Source: Argopecten irradians (taxonomy: Eukaryota; Mollusca; Bivalvia; Pectinida; Pectinidae). From it: a stretch of 64,000 nucleotides of DNA. The notes beneath the pieces are model-generated. The model had not been told where the DNA came from, made no database searches, and worked only from the letters and a program-made list of their open reading frames with translations. The stretch covers positions 19,513,655-19,577,654 of the forward strand of contig NC_091137.1 in NCBI RefSeq assembly GCF_041381155.1, given 5' to 3'. A program made the position numbers and the translations under genes. This document shows positions 23,261 through 36,300 of this stretch, one piece after another. Each line of letters begins with the position of its first letter. The stretch's first letter is position 1.

Positions 23261-25127
23261 CGTCACTGAACTGTGACATTGCGTGAAAGTGTTAACAGGA
23301 ACTTAACTGTATTGTGGTTTTGTTCCGCTCAATATTTTGATCCGGGCATTACTAAAACTATCGAAAATTAAATCAATTCTAATTTTCGATAAATAAACAA
23401 AACATTTTACAAATACCATATGCCAGTACATGATATGTAGCAATATCGTTACTCTTGATTTCATTTTTGTTTGTTGGGTATCTTATCGTTGCCGTTAAAG
23501 TATTTTAGACGGTAACATCTGGAAGACCGCACACAATCGCTTGGCAGTATCGATATGGAGCTACCGGTTTAGGAACAAAATCTAGTAAAGGATTGGCCAA
23601 CATATGACGGATCTGTTGGTGGACAATAGGCTTTTAAATACTTATAAGTAGTATGTGACATTCCACTCAACATGATTCTGCATAATTTTAAACCATGTTT
23701 TAACTCATTTTATATCTTTAAAATAAAAGCAAATGTAAGATCCTTGTAAGGTCTGACAACAGACAAAAATGAAATATGTGTGATCATCTGAAACATATCT
23801 ACCGATATGTTTCGATTGGGTCACCCTTTTTGATTGTGAACACTTCTTTACCACAAGAAAATATTTAGCGAACTTCTTCGTTTCCAATGTAACATTTTGA
23901 TATTATTTCTGTGATATATTTGTATATTATATATTTGATCATATATACCAAGTGCTATTGAACAAACATTGTGATACATGTTTATGTCAAAATAAATCAT
24001 TTTATTTTCATTCTGTTTCTTAATTTTGATGTTCGTATATTGTCATATTTTATATCAATCTTAATGATACAGTTCCATACAACGCACTGTTTATGTCAAA
24101 TTGACTTCAAGTATGATAATATGGACTTATCGAATATGGAGGTCAAAGAAGTAATATCATCAGGATTTTCCAGATGAGACGGGATCAGTCTGTTGGATAC
24201 GAATTAATTCAAATCGTAAATATGGGACAAGGAAGTAATTCCAACTGTGTGGATAAAAACATGTCAAATTTTCGAGGCGATCTGTCCCTTTATTAAGACA
24301 TATAGAACGAACACAATTACTTAATAGGATACGAACAGTAATACGGGACAAAGTAGACAATTTTTTTACTATACAGCCCAATGGAGCACAGTTTACCATT
24401 CGGCAAGTGGCAGCCGAAGGCCGGATCTACCAAAATGTATCCATGATGAACGCTAAAACATGAGCGATGACTGGAAAGCGAACCACGTGTGACGTCAAAT
24501 GTGTGGCGAAATTTATACATGATATACAAATTAAAATACCACTCTGATAATTATGATATACGTCTGAAACGGCATGCATTATAAGTATTTTATCGATTTT
24601 ACCCTTTACACATTTATCACAAATTTCACGGGACACCCTATTGTTTCAAATAATGCAAATAAATTAAGAGTATATTTGTACATGATGTACTTTAATTTGT
24701 GCACAGAAAATCTCAATGTCACCCAGTCAACCTAGTATAGTCACAAAGGTATTGATTGTGACTCATATTTTTGCAAGCATGACGTCATACTATTCAGAGA
24801 AAACGACGTGACTTTCGCTCCCAAAATGATGACGTCATTGGATACCTTCCTGCAAGTAAAGTAACTCTGTAATATGGAAAGTCGAATAACTCTTTGTCTT
24901 ATTCATTTTGTTTTATTTTGGGTCCTATGTATATTGCAATAAAACTGTTTTATGTTTTTTTGTAATTTTTAACAATTTCTTCATGCAAGGAGACACATTT
25001 GATTTAACAAACTGTACAGTTTGGTTAACAATGCGATCATCATCTCCTCCTCATTATGCACTCTTTTTTGTATCCACGTAATCTGGAAAAGCGTCAGATT
25101 CATAGCCAACTCACTACCGTACAAATT
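23261..25127. other. Convergent intergenic region between FAX and the dioxygenase
   Basis: The 3' flanks of two convergent genes. On the minus strand TTTATT at 24912-24917 gives an AATAAA about 210 bp past the dioxygenase stop. A repeat fragment at 24221-24300 is the reverse complement of 39691-39770. No gene is seen. Confidence 0.5.
24221..24300 (-). repeat. Interspersed repeat fragment, antisense copy
   Basis: In reverse complement this reads AATAAAGGGACAGATCGCCT, then AATTTGACATG, then GGAATTACTTCCTTGTCCC, and matches 39691-39770 closely. Two copies in one window point to an interspersed family. Its class is not clear; it could be a SINE or the tail of a LINE. Confidence 0.45.
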
Positions 25128-28100
25128 CTAGTACTCGGGTTTGTGTGCCTTCACGGTCTTGTCTATATCAGGGTCCAGGAAATCCTTACCGGACAAGTCG
25201 AAATAGTTAGTACACTCTTTAATGGCCGAGTTAGGTACCTGTGGTAGACACAATAAGTGTAAGGTTTGTTTTATAATTTCAATATCAAAAATTAGATGAT
25301 GCGAGTGTCATAAATAGGTACACTGAAATAACGATAAAAGAAGATATTCTGATAATAAGAAGTTTAATATGAAATCTATAGACGATATAGATACCAGAGC
25401 TTTGAAGGCATTCTTCATAATGTGCGATGCAAAGTAGTGCATTATGAATTGATAGTCTGCAAATGTCAGGCTAATAGTTTCCAAGTCAACATTAGTGACG
25501 GTACATTTGGATGTTTGTAATGTCACTGTAGACTTCTGCGTGGTCAGTTTACATTACAATTGAAACAAGATAATTTATCAGTGCAAACGAGTAATGTAGA
25601 GGCGAGGATCATTGCTTTGCGGGTAGAACATGGGTTCATATTCTCATTGCTACCTATTTCTGTTTTCCCGATGGAACGTTTAACCTTATCTTTGACTATT
25701 TGTAATGATTTAACAAAAATGTAGAATGTTACGTAAAGCCAGTAATCTTAATCAAATTCACATCAAAGTTAACTGAAACGTTAAGACCTGAATGATAATT
25801 TGAAATCAATTGGGGGAAAAATAATTTATATACTTTCATTTGATACATTTCCCAACACATGTACCCTGTTGTCATTTAAAAGTGTTAATTACAATATTCA
25901 TAACTCTCTGACACCAGTTACAATACAGTGATGAATATAAGTACCTTCTCTATCGGCGTGTACTGGGGGTGATGGTGCTCACGTAAGGAGTTGTTAGATT
26001 TAAGATTGTATGAGAACAGGAGAACCCAGCGTCGGGTATCACTGTTGTTAACGTCACTGGTATGGAGCAAATTACAGCTGAAGAAAATAGCGTCTCCTGT
26101 AACAGGTTGGAATATTGGAATAAATATAAAAAAATCGATGATAATGCAAAACATCATGACAAAATAGTATTTGGTGAAAAAACAGTGAGTATGTGTTGAA
26201 CATATTCATTAATTCACGTCATTTCACGTAAATTTACGTAAATTCAAGTACGAGCTGCCAAATACAAACAGGTATAAAGTAGGACGTTTATGGAATATAT
26301 ATTCATTTTTTATAACCATTCCCAAACTTTTCAGAAAATACATTCACACACATATATTTAGATTGGCGTGCTCTTACTTAAAATATTACAATTTAAACCA
26401 ATCAATTTCAGCCAATTAGTAAGCGCTCTGTGTTTTTTCCGCTTCAAAAAATCCAAGTAAAATCATGTTTGATTCCGATGTCTGGTTAAAGCATGATGTT
26501 GATCACGAATTATCTTGGCATATTAAGAATTATAGAATGTGTTTGACATGGAAACAGATAAACTTCTCTATAAGGATACTGACTGAAGGACTTATTCAAG
26601 CACACATCTTATCTCTGAGATCCGTCAGTAGGTCCTTACCGGGGTTCATTTCAACGAACTCTAGGGGACAGATCTTCTTGATTTCCTCTACTCTCTCCAG
26701 GTCAGCCTGATGTTGTCCACTCTGCGGACGGTGGTCAATACGACCGCACTTGTGTGAACCACGGAGAATCTTGTCACACAATCAGTAAGTATTAAACATG
26801 GATAAAGACGACATATCTGTATGGTGAAGACTACAGTAAAACATAGTATTAACGAACGTTTGGGGACTAACACAATCACTTCGTTATAAACGTAGTTCGT
26901 AATAGAATACACATATTACATACATTTTGTGGCTACGTTATAACCATGAGTTCGTTGTAAGTGCGTTCGTTATAAACGTGTTTTACAGTACAGTACATAC
27001 CAAGTTAATTCAATCTTATGACTTCTTGAAAAGTAATGACCTGTCGTGTACTTTTTTGATTGGAAAAAATGTCAGATAAAACGTCTTAGGTGTAGCACAA
27101 TATTTAAAACCCCACAAGACTATTCTAAGAATTGTTTTTATTGAATGTCATCAAATTTTATTATATCATTCGAAAAATTATTTCTGACATTGCGCGTTAT
27201 ACAGCAAGCAATACATACTAAACGTGGACTACTCTGACGGGATCAAACATAATGCTAACAATTTACAGGACAATACACGTAGTATAGCTTACCTGCAGAC
27301 ATCCGTTAGCCTTTTCACACTTATCAATAGCGATAAAAGCCGTCAGTAGATCAGGGAACAAAATACTGTTCTGGTACCAGTATCTGAAATTACTTACATC
27401 TATTAGACATATACAGTAGGAATTTTATAATGCTTACATATCAAAAATTGTTCTAAAGATTTTAGTAGTGGTCTCTATAAGCAAAAGTATCAGCTGTATA
27501 TTATATTTGTCAATTTAGAAATGATAGTGGTAATTTCAAATTATTTACAAATCAATTAGCATCCTAATGAAAATGTTTAAAATGTCATTTAAGGTACCCA
27601 TAGTCTTGATGCCACAGTAGTCCCCCTCCAGTGCGTGCATCTTTCTGTACAAACTTGGCGTGGTAGTGGTAGATTTCCCCGCCCCCTAATAACTAACAAA
27701 AAATATATGGTTTTAATATTGCTCAAATAGTGGGTTTTGAATATGGTGATTGTCATAATTGCAAGAAAAAAATATTTTTAACCAATAAAGTATTAACATC
27801 TATTGCCATTACATAAATGAAGTTATTCAAGAAAGACCGTCTATTTGATTTCCCTTGAACATAAGTTTGTAAATTGTTTAACATGGGAATCGTCTTCGAA
27901 TTTGTTCGTCTTTGCTTTTTATTTCACAGAATTTGTTCTCTTGATAATTAACCAACATAAACAGAATTTGATCAAATTCTAACTAGTTCAGTAAGGACTG
28001 TGTTTTAGCTACAGGGGTGCTTTGGGTAGCTATTCCTGTTCAAATATGCATTAATAGTATATAATAGTAAGTTGCAAAATTTTAATGAAAATATTTAAAC

Positions 28101-30741
28101 GAAATGTTGAGGAATTTTCTTTAAAAAAACTGCTCAACTGTAATATTGCGTATGTTTTGATTGACAAGAAATATTTTGAAAGTTTTGATGGCTTAGATTG
28201 AATTTTGGATTCATTATCATTGATTGTACATTGTCCCGGGCTATGTGTGTTGTGTTACCCATATCATATATTAGTATTGGCGTGTTTTTAATTGGTAACA
28301 CAGCTTTAGTAATCAATGATCGCATCCTTTCTTTTCATATAGACCATTACAGCATAGATCATTGTTAGTATTTTATTTTCAATAACTTACACTTCTTACA
28401 ACAATACTATGCATGTGAGAGTTAATCGTATAGGAAATTATGAAAAACACATTATTTCATTGAATATGTTTTTCCTCCTCTTACTATATCTTATATCAAT
28501 CTCGTCAGTGTAAACATAACATACATCTTTATACGTTATTGTACCTTTTCGCTAGTATTTACCACCTTCTCACTCCTCGCTACCATTCCTGTCACGTCGT
28601 TTCCAGGATGACCCCAGATCACAAATTTAGGTTCCTTTCCGGTTCCATCAGGAAGCTATGAATGATTTATTTTGTTTGATTACATCATGGAAAACCTTTT
28701 TGAATAATATATGAATTAAATGAATATAACCCATATTTATGATTTAGACACATATTCACAATGTTAGTAACGATTGAGATATAAACATTTACCCCATAGC
28801 CATATTTACTCCTCATTTCAGATTCTTCTAGAACTTTCTTTACGCCTGTCATTTCTTCTTTGTCAAGGAGACCACTGTAAATGAAAAATGACATTAAAAT
28901 ATCCTAATGCAAAGCGTTCATATGCAAATGTAAATACTATAAATACTGCAGACAGCACGAACAAACGAATTAGTAATGAACCACTGACGAGCTTTAAGTA
29001 ATCCTATATACAAATTTGTGGGACATTATATTTTGAACTAGAAAAAAATTGCCTATGCGGATATATCCCTTTACAGATTATAATATATAAAATGTACATC
29101 TTGTATGAGTCGAAACAAGGTACACTTTCCATATCAAATACACTTGTGTCGCTGGAAGTCTCTTCGAAGTTTTAAAAATGAAGCCAAATTACATTTCTAT
29201 CTTATTTTAGTCTCAGACTAATTCCTTCATACTGCTTAACGTGTGCCATGTGTTGAAGCAACCGTCATTGAGAGAGATGCATTGAGCTCTCTCTTCCGAG
29301 ACTCAACACTATGTGGCATAGCGCATGGGATAGACTCGAGTACATATATATATGAAAAGTTAGTGTGCTTTAGCAAAAGTTCCAATTTTTAATGATACAG
29401 TTTTTGTACATAATTCGAACGCGCATTAATGGGATTGCAAGATTGACTGTAAGAGCCATTGTTTGCGAATTAATGTATTAGCAAACATGCTGAAAATAAT
29501 GACGGTGCGAAATATAGTATACACGAACAGAAAATGGCATATATATACGGTACATCGTATATACACAATTCAATACGTCTTATAAACAACCGGAATCATT
29601 AAAGGACATGCCAAGTTTGATTGATGGGAAAACCGGTGACCCCAGGGAAAAACAGCAACCTGCGGTCAGCATCTTACTCACTGCCTCACTCGCAATAAAG
29701 TGGTAAACAACTACAATGTATTATGATTATATGAATAAGACATGAATAGATACGATAATGCCAGTAGGTTGGTCTTGTTTATAACTATAATGTTTATCTT
29801 TATTTTACTACTCACCGTATCATGATATATCCATAGTTGTTATAATCTGCAATCATCTCCTCTGTCACTTTAAAGTTATCAGGGTCATACTGATATTCTG
29901 AAAATGTCAAGGTCATTATAGCTAGATTAGAACAAACCTTAATATGTAAATCAATGTACATGTGTCTTTTATAACGTAACTGTTCGAAGATGCTGCACGA
30001 CTACAAAATAAACTCCGTAGTAAACCTATGACATGACCGATTTATGTTTAATCGTTACAGCTCAAACCGCCCTCGGTTATTAATGCAGGAATATGTATCG
30101 CTGTAATCATAGTTCATAGTATTAAACCTATTTTGATAAAACATGACTTGTTGTACATATGTGGCAGGTAGTTGTGAAGGGGAGAGAGATTGGAAGATAC
30201 CATATTACGTAAATACTAACACGATTGTAAAAATCACAACAAAGATACCAAAACTTATTTATGATGTAAATTTCTCTAACAAAAGCGGATCACAATTGGT
30301 TATTCTATGTTGTTTTTGAATACATTAAAGAAATTCGGATCGGGTATGGGTACAGCGTACACAATGTACAATGTTCATCCTTGATCGTATTGATATATAC
30401 GATCAGGACATTTCACGATATAAATCAAAACTGATTACAATATCATTAGATCTGTCAATATTTGTTTCGTTTTATTTTTCTTTACGAATATACATTTTGT
30501 AGAAAAAATCGTTTATGTAATATTTTGCTTTATGTGGTTAATGATACCAATGTTCATAGGGGACGGTCAAAATAACTCGGGATGGTGCAACTTTACTTAA
30601 CTCTGAAGCGCTATCAAATATATTCCATAACTCAATATAATATGTAATAACAACTCTTTAAAAATGATATAAATGATTTCTTATTCTCACTTTGACCAAT
30701 TCAATCATATCATAATGGTTACCTGCGCTAGTCAGCTCCAT
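25128..30741 (-). CDS. PhyH-type Fe(II)/2-oxoglutarate-dependent dioxygenase, complete
   Basis: Phytanoyl-CoA dioxygenase (PhyH) superfamily hydroxylase, 290 aa; the substrate cannot be told from sequence. Exons in order: 30741-30723, 29897-29816, 28874-28793, 28655-28545, 27692-27598, 27383-27293, 26769-26640, 26096-25945, 25238-25128 (stop TAG 25130-25128). All junctions are GT-AG and in phase. The metal triad is present: H126 and D128 in LLWHQDYGYW, and H215 in CNLLHTSD. R225/R226 in DTRRW are placed to bind the 2-oxoglutarate carboxylate. GCLQILRGSHKCGRIDH and EIYHYHAKF are typical of the subfamily. There is no signal peptide, so it is probably cytosolic. A possible 5' UTR donor AAG|GTATGT lies at about 30951, next to a minisatellite. 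It looks intact. Confidence 0.93.
26832..26990. mobile_element. MITE in a dioxygenase intron
   Basis: Ends TACAGTAAAAC and GTTTTACAGTA are inverted, and the homology extends inward through TTAACGAACG and CGTTCGTTATAA. About 159 bp, non-coding, with TA at both tips, so Tc1/mariner-like target choice is possible. A related fragment occurs near 23080-23110. Confidence 0.55.
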
Positions 30742-30960
30742 GACTTATTGGAAGAGGACACCTTCAACTGAAAAAAACATGGTTAAACGTTTGATGTAAT
30801 GCATAAAGTGAGCAGAATCGGCTAGGTCACAATTCGAAATACTGTTTCCACAATGAAGTCAACATTCAGTTTATAAAATGGAAATGTGTGTCCATCTTCG
30901 TGATAATTCTATGCTTTTTATAAACTAGCACTACAGTGTACATACCTTATATATTCGTCT

Positions 30961-31469
30961 TTTGATGTATAACCACATGATCTATTTGATGTATAACCAC
31001 ATGATCTATTTGATGTATAACCACATGATCTATTTGATGTATAACCACATGATCTATTTGATGTATAACCACATGATCTATTTGATGTATAACCACATAT
31101 GTATAACCACATGATCTATTTGATGTATAACCACATGATCATGATCTATTTGATGTATTACCACATGATATATTTGATGTATAACCACATGATCTATTTG
31201 ATGTATAACCACATGATCTATTTGATGTATAACCACATGATCTATTTGATGTATAACCACATGATCTATTTGATGTATAACCACATGATCTATTTGATGT
31301 ATAACCACATGATCTATTTGATGTATAACCACATGATCTATTTGATGCATAACCACATGATCTATTTGATGTATAACCACATGATCTATTTGATGTATAA
31401 CCAAATGATCTATTTGATGTATAACCACATGATCTATTTGATGTATAACCACATGATCTATTTGATGCA
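30961..31469. repeat. Minisatellite, 24 bp x about 21, 5' of the dioxygenase
   Basis: Near-perfect array of TTTGATGTATAACCACATGA followed by TCTA. One short irregular stretch near 31096-31160 has an internal deletion and an ATCATG slip. Because 24 is divisible by three, long frames stay open on both strands (31099-31488 +, 31078-31476 -), but these are repeat artefacts. It lies about 220 bp upstream of the dioxygenase ATG, next to a possible leader-exon donor. Confidence 0.92.
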
Positions 31470-33360
31470 GATACATGCATTACGATAAGATAATGTTATT
31501 TGCTTGCTATACGGTCAAAAAAGTATGATATTGATAAAGTCTTCATATTATTGTACAAAACTCTCGACATATTATCAATGGCTCTTTTTTCTTTACATGT
31601 ACTTAAATTTTGACTCACTCCGATCTTCGGGACGATCAATTATACCATTACCATATAGAATCTCTCCAAAGACTTAGATATTTTCTTTCAAATTAGAACT
31701 TCTACCATAATCATATTTTTAAAAAATCTTTGAACATCAAAAGTCATTTATTTAGCTATAAACGGAATAGATATCCTTGTTTTGAATTCTTACTTTTATT
31801 TCATCGTAAACAAGGAGGACATGTTCATGAAATCTTTAATACCATCACCAAATCAAATCTTTGCCGTGTCATATATATCCATATCTAACTACGTTTGTAT
31901 CTATGCATTCCAATAGAATATTTTGGTTACTTTATTTCGCATTCAACATTTATTTTGTACTCAAAATCCACTGATAAATTACACAGTCTGCGATGTGTCA
32001 TTGCAGATGAAAACATTGCAGATGAGTTTTGCAGGTACTTTGGGGTTATACTTTGAAAAGAAGTCCGTAAAATATCAAATTCGCTATGCATTTTTATTAA
32101 GACTGATGCTTTACAAATACCGACATCATTGTAAATGTAAAAACTACTTAATTTTGTATTAATAATTCTCAGTCATAACCTAAAAGGATTTAAATATAAG
32201 ATATTTACCGCTATATTGATGTACAGAAGTACGGCTTCCAAATCCAGTCAGCTAATTTACCATAAGAATGAAATCTCGGCCACAAGGTCTTTGGGGGTGT
32301 TTGTCTCACCAATCCGCCTGTCTTGATTTCATCGCTTTGTTCTATTGAACTCTGACCAAGCACGGACGATATCTCAGCCTTTAGGCAGTGTAATACACAA
32401 TAGCTCTATGTGTATATACAAGACGGCTACTTGACTCTGCACGAGCTATAATCTAAATGCTAGCAATTTTATCTATTTCAAATTAACATGTAGGCTGAAC
32501 TTGACCCACTTTACAATTGTTTAAGCCCTAGATGTAAACGATATGTAGTAAACATGATGTGGAGTTTCTTCTGCAGGCTTATCAATATGTAATAGCAAAG
32601 CTGCTTGTTCACTTTGTTTTTATATAAAGAAGAAAGAAGATATTTTGTTGATTAGAATTATTTTCACCTAACATCGAAATCGGCAACAAAGGAATAATTG
32701 CTGCAGCTAAGGAGCAGATATGTAATCGTTGTATTTGATAATAAATTGTTTTGTTGATCACGGATAACCAAGGATTTTATTAACCTGAATACACGTATCA
32801 TATATTATGGATACAAATGTCAGCATGGAATATTCCATAGATGATATAATGTTAACGACAGTAAAAGTAACCGTTGGAACATGATGAAATCAATCTCAAT
32901 CCGAGATTTTGATGAAGTGTATATTCTCAAAGAAAACATTGCGCAGATGACGGTCAAACATCGGCATATGTTTACATTGTGAGATGATCGTATAATGTTC
33001 AGCTAATGAACGTTTTCGTCGCAAGTAAGAATAAACTATAATATGAAAACAGAAAATGTAAAATTTCAAAAAAATCTACGCCATATATATGTAAGTGTTT
33101 CCCCATGTGTGAGAATTATGTAATCGAAATATAATTAGGAGAGAGTAGACCTGATATTAAAGATAAAAAAGAATTGTTTGCTGTGATTTGGTACCATAGA
33201 TATCCTTATTAGAATGCTACTTAGTTACCTAGTTAAAGATATTCGCCAGTATTCATCACTAGATGTGGGTCCAGATTAATTTTGTAAATTATTGTCCACA
33301 GCGTGATGTGACTAAAAGACATTTGAAGAAAAACCTAATACATTTCCAAAGGTTGGTTAT
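31470..33360. other. Intergenic region, no supported gene
   Basis: AT-rich sequence between two minus-strand genes: the 5' flank of the dioxygenase and the 3' flank of the Ly6-mucin-ShKT gene. The short frame at 31923-32162 matches nothing I know. Confidence 0.4.
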
Positions 33361-36300
33361 TTATTTTATTGTGCATAAACCACAGAATTTCTGGCAGTAG
33401 GTCATTGCTAGATTGTAGACAGAACAAATGTTGATTTCAGCCATAAACTCACAGCGGATTCCAGGCTTGTCTGCGCATGTCTGTCCAACAGCTTAAAGAG
33501 AACGACATATACTTTCAACAGATGTAATCAAATAAATAATGTAACGTTTTCGGGGGTCTGGCGATCACATTTCGATACAAAAAAAAGACAAAAAAAATGT
33601 TTTATAACAGATACTAAGATATCACTGTAAAACAACATAAAGGAAGACAAAATACATATATTACAAATTTCTATAGTACCACCATTTATGTTCTCCTCCT
33701 AACTGTCCTAAACCATATGATTGTATCAATGGATGATTGAATTCTTGCTTGGACAACCATGGATCTTAAGAGACATCCAAATTATTTTACGAGTCTAATA
33801 CTGGAAGACACACTGCATGTTTACTTTAATCGATTAAGATATATCTCTCAAACACTTTACTTCAAGATTATATCCCGCGTGCATTTTACGGGTGAATGGC
33901 GAAAATAAGATAATTATCACAGCTTACCAAACGTCGTAGCAGCAGGTTTAGAAGTGGTAATGATGACCGGGACTTGCGTGGTAGGATTTGGTTTAGGAGT
34001 GGTTTTAATCGGTAGGGGTGGACTTGGTGGACTTGGTTTAGGAGTGGTATTTAGGACCGGAACTTGAGTGGGCGGAGTTGGTTTCAGAGTGGTTTTAATC
34101 GGTAGGGGCGGAGTTGGTGGACTCGGCTTGGGAGTGGTATTTAGGAACGGAACTTGAGTGGGCGGAGTTGGTTTCAGAGTGGTTTTAATCGGTAGGGGTG
34201 GAGTTGGTGGACTTGGTCCGGGAGTCGTGCTGATAAATGGAGCTGGAGTTGGCGGACTTGGTCTAGGAGTTGTGCCGATAAATGGAGCTGGAGTTGGCGG
34301 ACTTGGTCTGGGAGTTGTGCCAATAAATGGAGCTGGAGTTGGTGGACTTGGTCGAGGAGTTGTGCCGATAAATGGAGCTGGAGTTGGTGGACTTGGTCTA
34401 GGAGTTGTGCCGATAAATGGAGCTGGAGTTGGTGGACTTGGTCGAGGAGTTGTGCCGATAAATGGAGCTGGAGTTGGCGGACTTGGTCTAGGAGTTGTGC
34501 CGATAAATGGAGCTGGAGTTGGTGGACTCGGTCGTGGAGTTGTGCCGATAAATGGAGCTGGAGTTGGTGGACTTGGTGTAGAAGTTTTGCTGATAAATGG
34601 AGCTGGCGTTGGCGGACTTTGTCGAGGAGTTGTGTTGGGGACTTGAGTCGGCATTGGAGGAGTTAGTCTTGGAGTTGTGATGATAATTGGAGCTGGAGTT
34701 GGCGAATTTGGTCTAGGCGTTGAGCCGATAAATGGAGCTGGAGTAGGCGGACTTGGTCTGGGAGTGGTTGTTATTCCCGGAGGTGGCGCTGGTGTAGGTT
34801 GCTGGGTCGATACAGATAGCGGGGCTGGTGATGGTGGTGTAGGTACAGGGCTACTATCAAGTCCCAACCCTGGCGTGGGCGTCTGAGGTGGAGGTGGAGC
34901 ACGTGTTTTCATAGTCGTTACCGTCGGGCTTGTTGATGTGGGAAGGCCAACCATGTCTGCCATGGAACACAGTTGTGGTGATGCTGACGAGGTAGTTACA
35001 ACTAAAATATTAGTAATGTACAATGATATAAACTAATAATTTTATATAAGGTAAGTTCCAATACCATTTACATCGAATAATGTATTTACCAGATAGACAC
35101 TATTTCCCTTCCCTTTATCCAACTTGGGACTACATGTATATACCGATACCTGTCGGGATTTCATTGTCGTATAATTAACTGATTAAACGTTTCTCGATTA
35201 CGTTCGTGTGATTAGAAAAGGATCATCATATATTTCATCAGAGTATGCGTGTATATACATCAAGTATTGATTATCAGGTGCAAATGTCTTAATTATCGTA
35301 TGGACATTTTTAATATAGACCTACAATTGTATGTGCACTGAGCGAATTAAACTAAAGACTCACATTTATATTAGTACCAATGTCAGTATTAGAGTGACTA
35401 CAAGGGGATATAAATATTTAAGGATTAACTTTAAATAAACCACTAAGCGGTTTATGATGAGAGTACACTCTCTTCATAACATCAAAAATCTATTCAAATT
35501 AATCCTTATAATTCAATTTACTAAAGATAATCTCTTCAAATTCAAAATTAGTTTTGGGACTCTTTTGTCTATGCAATCATTACGCTGTCATCTCAGCCAA
35601 TCAGAAGCAACGTTACAAACGGCGACGCCATTTTTTCCTTTAAGGGCTGATAAAGTAAATTTTTAAGCCAATGAAAATGCTCGTAACAAGCAAAATTGAA
35701 TTATTGTCAGACTACTTGAGTTCATCATTAAAAAAACACAACATATATTATTTTGACCCTTGATGCTACCTGGTGGACTATCATTCGCCGTCAGTATTCT
35801 TAGTACCGTATACATGTACGCAGTAAAAAAGAAAAGGAAATTGCAACCGAAATTTCTCTAATTTCATTAGTGTGCATTCCATTTTACGCTGAACGTGAAT
35901 TATGTTTAGTATTCAGCCCATTTGTTTTCATAGAAAAAGTTCGATTTATGGAGCAAGTCTAAAAGTTTATGGGCTAAATAAAATATGTAAGAAAAAATAA
36001 GTTTGTGATGCCTGCTAGGACTTTACCAGTCATGTTAAAATGGATATTTTCCCCCATTTTCTCTTCTTTTAATGAAGGTCTCATAAAGATTTTCCTTAGC
36101 TTTTTTGGTATACTTTCTGTATATAAATCGTTAACGGACTGTTTCTATGCTCCATTTCTTAGTACTATTCAAGCCAACCAAACTATTCTACATTTTTACA
36201 TGCATTCCTTTTCCTGTCCCGTGCATGCAATGAATTATGAGATAATATGAATCACATAGACCTACATGTGGTTCATGTATCTTTACATGTAGAATAAACA

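Noticed and set aside
31078-31488. Long open frames on both strands encoding MYNHMIYL or SNRSCGYT repeats
   Set aside because: They arise because a 24 bp unit is a multiple of three without stops. Mirror frames on both strands and no splice or homology support.
34158-34886. Plus-strand Gly/Val-rich repeat frames
   Set aside because: Reverse-strand shadow of the Pro/Thr repeat exon, which is fixed by in-phase splice sites on both sides.
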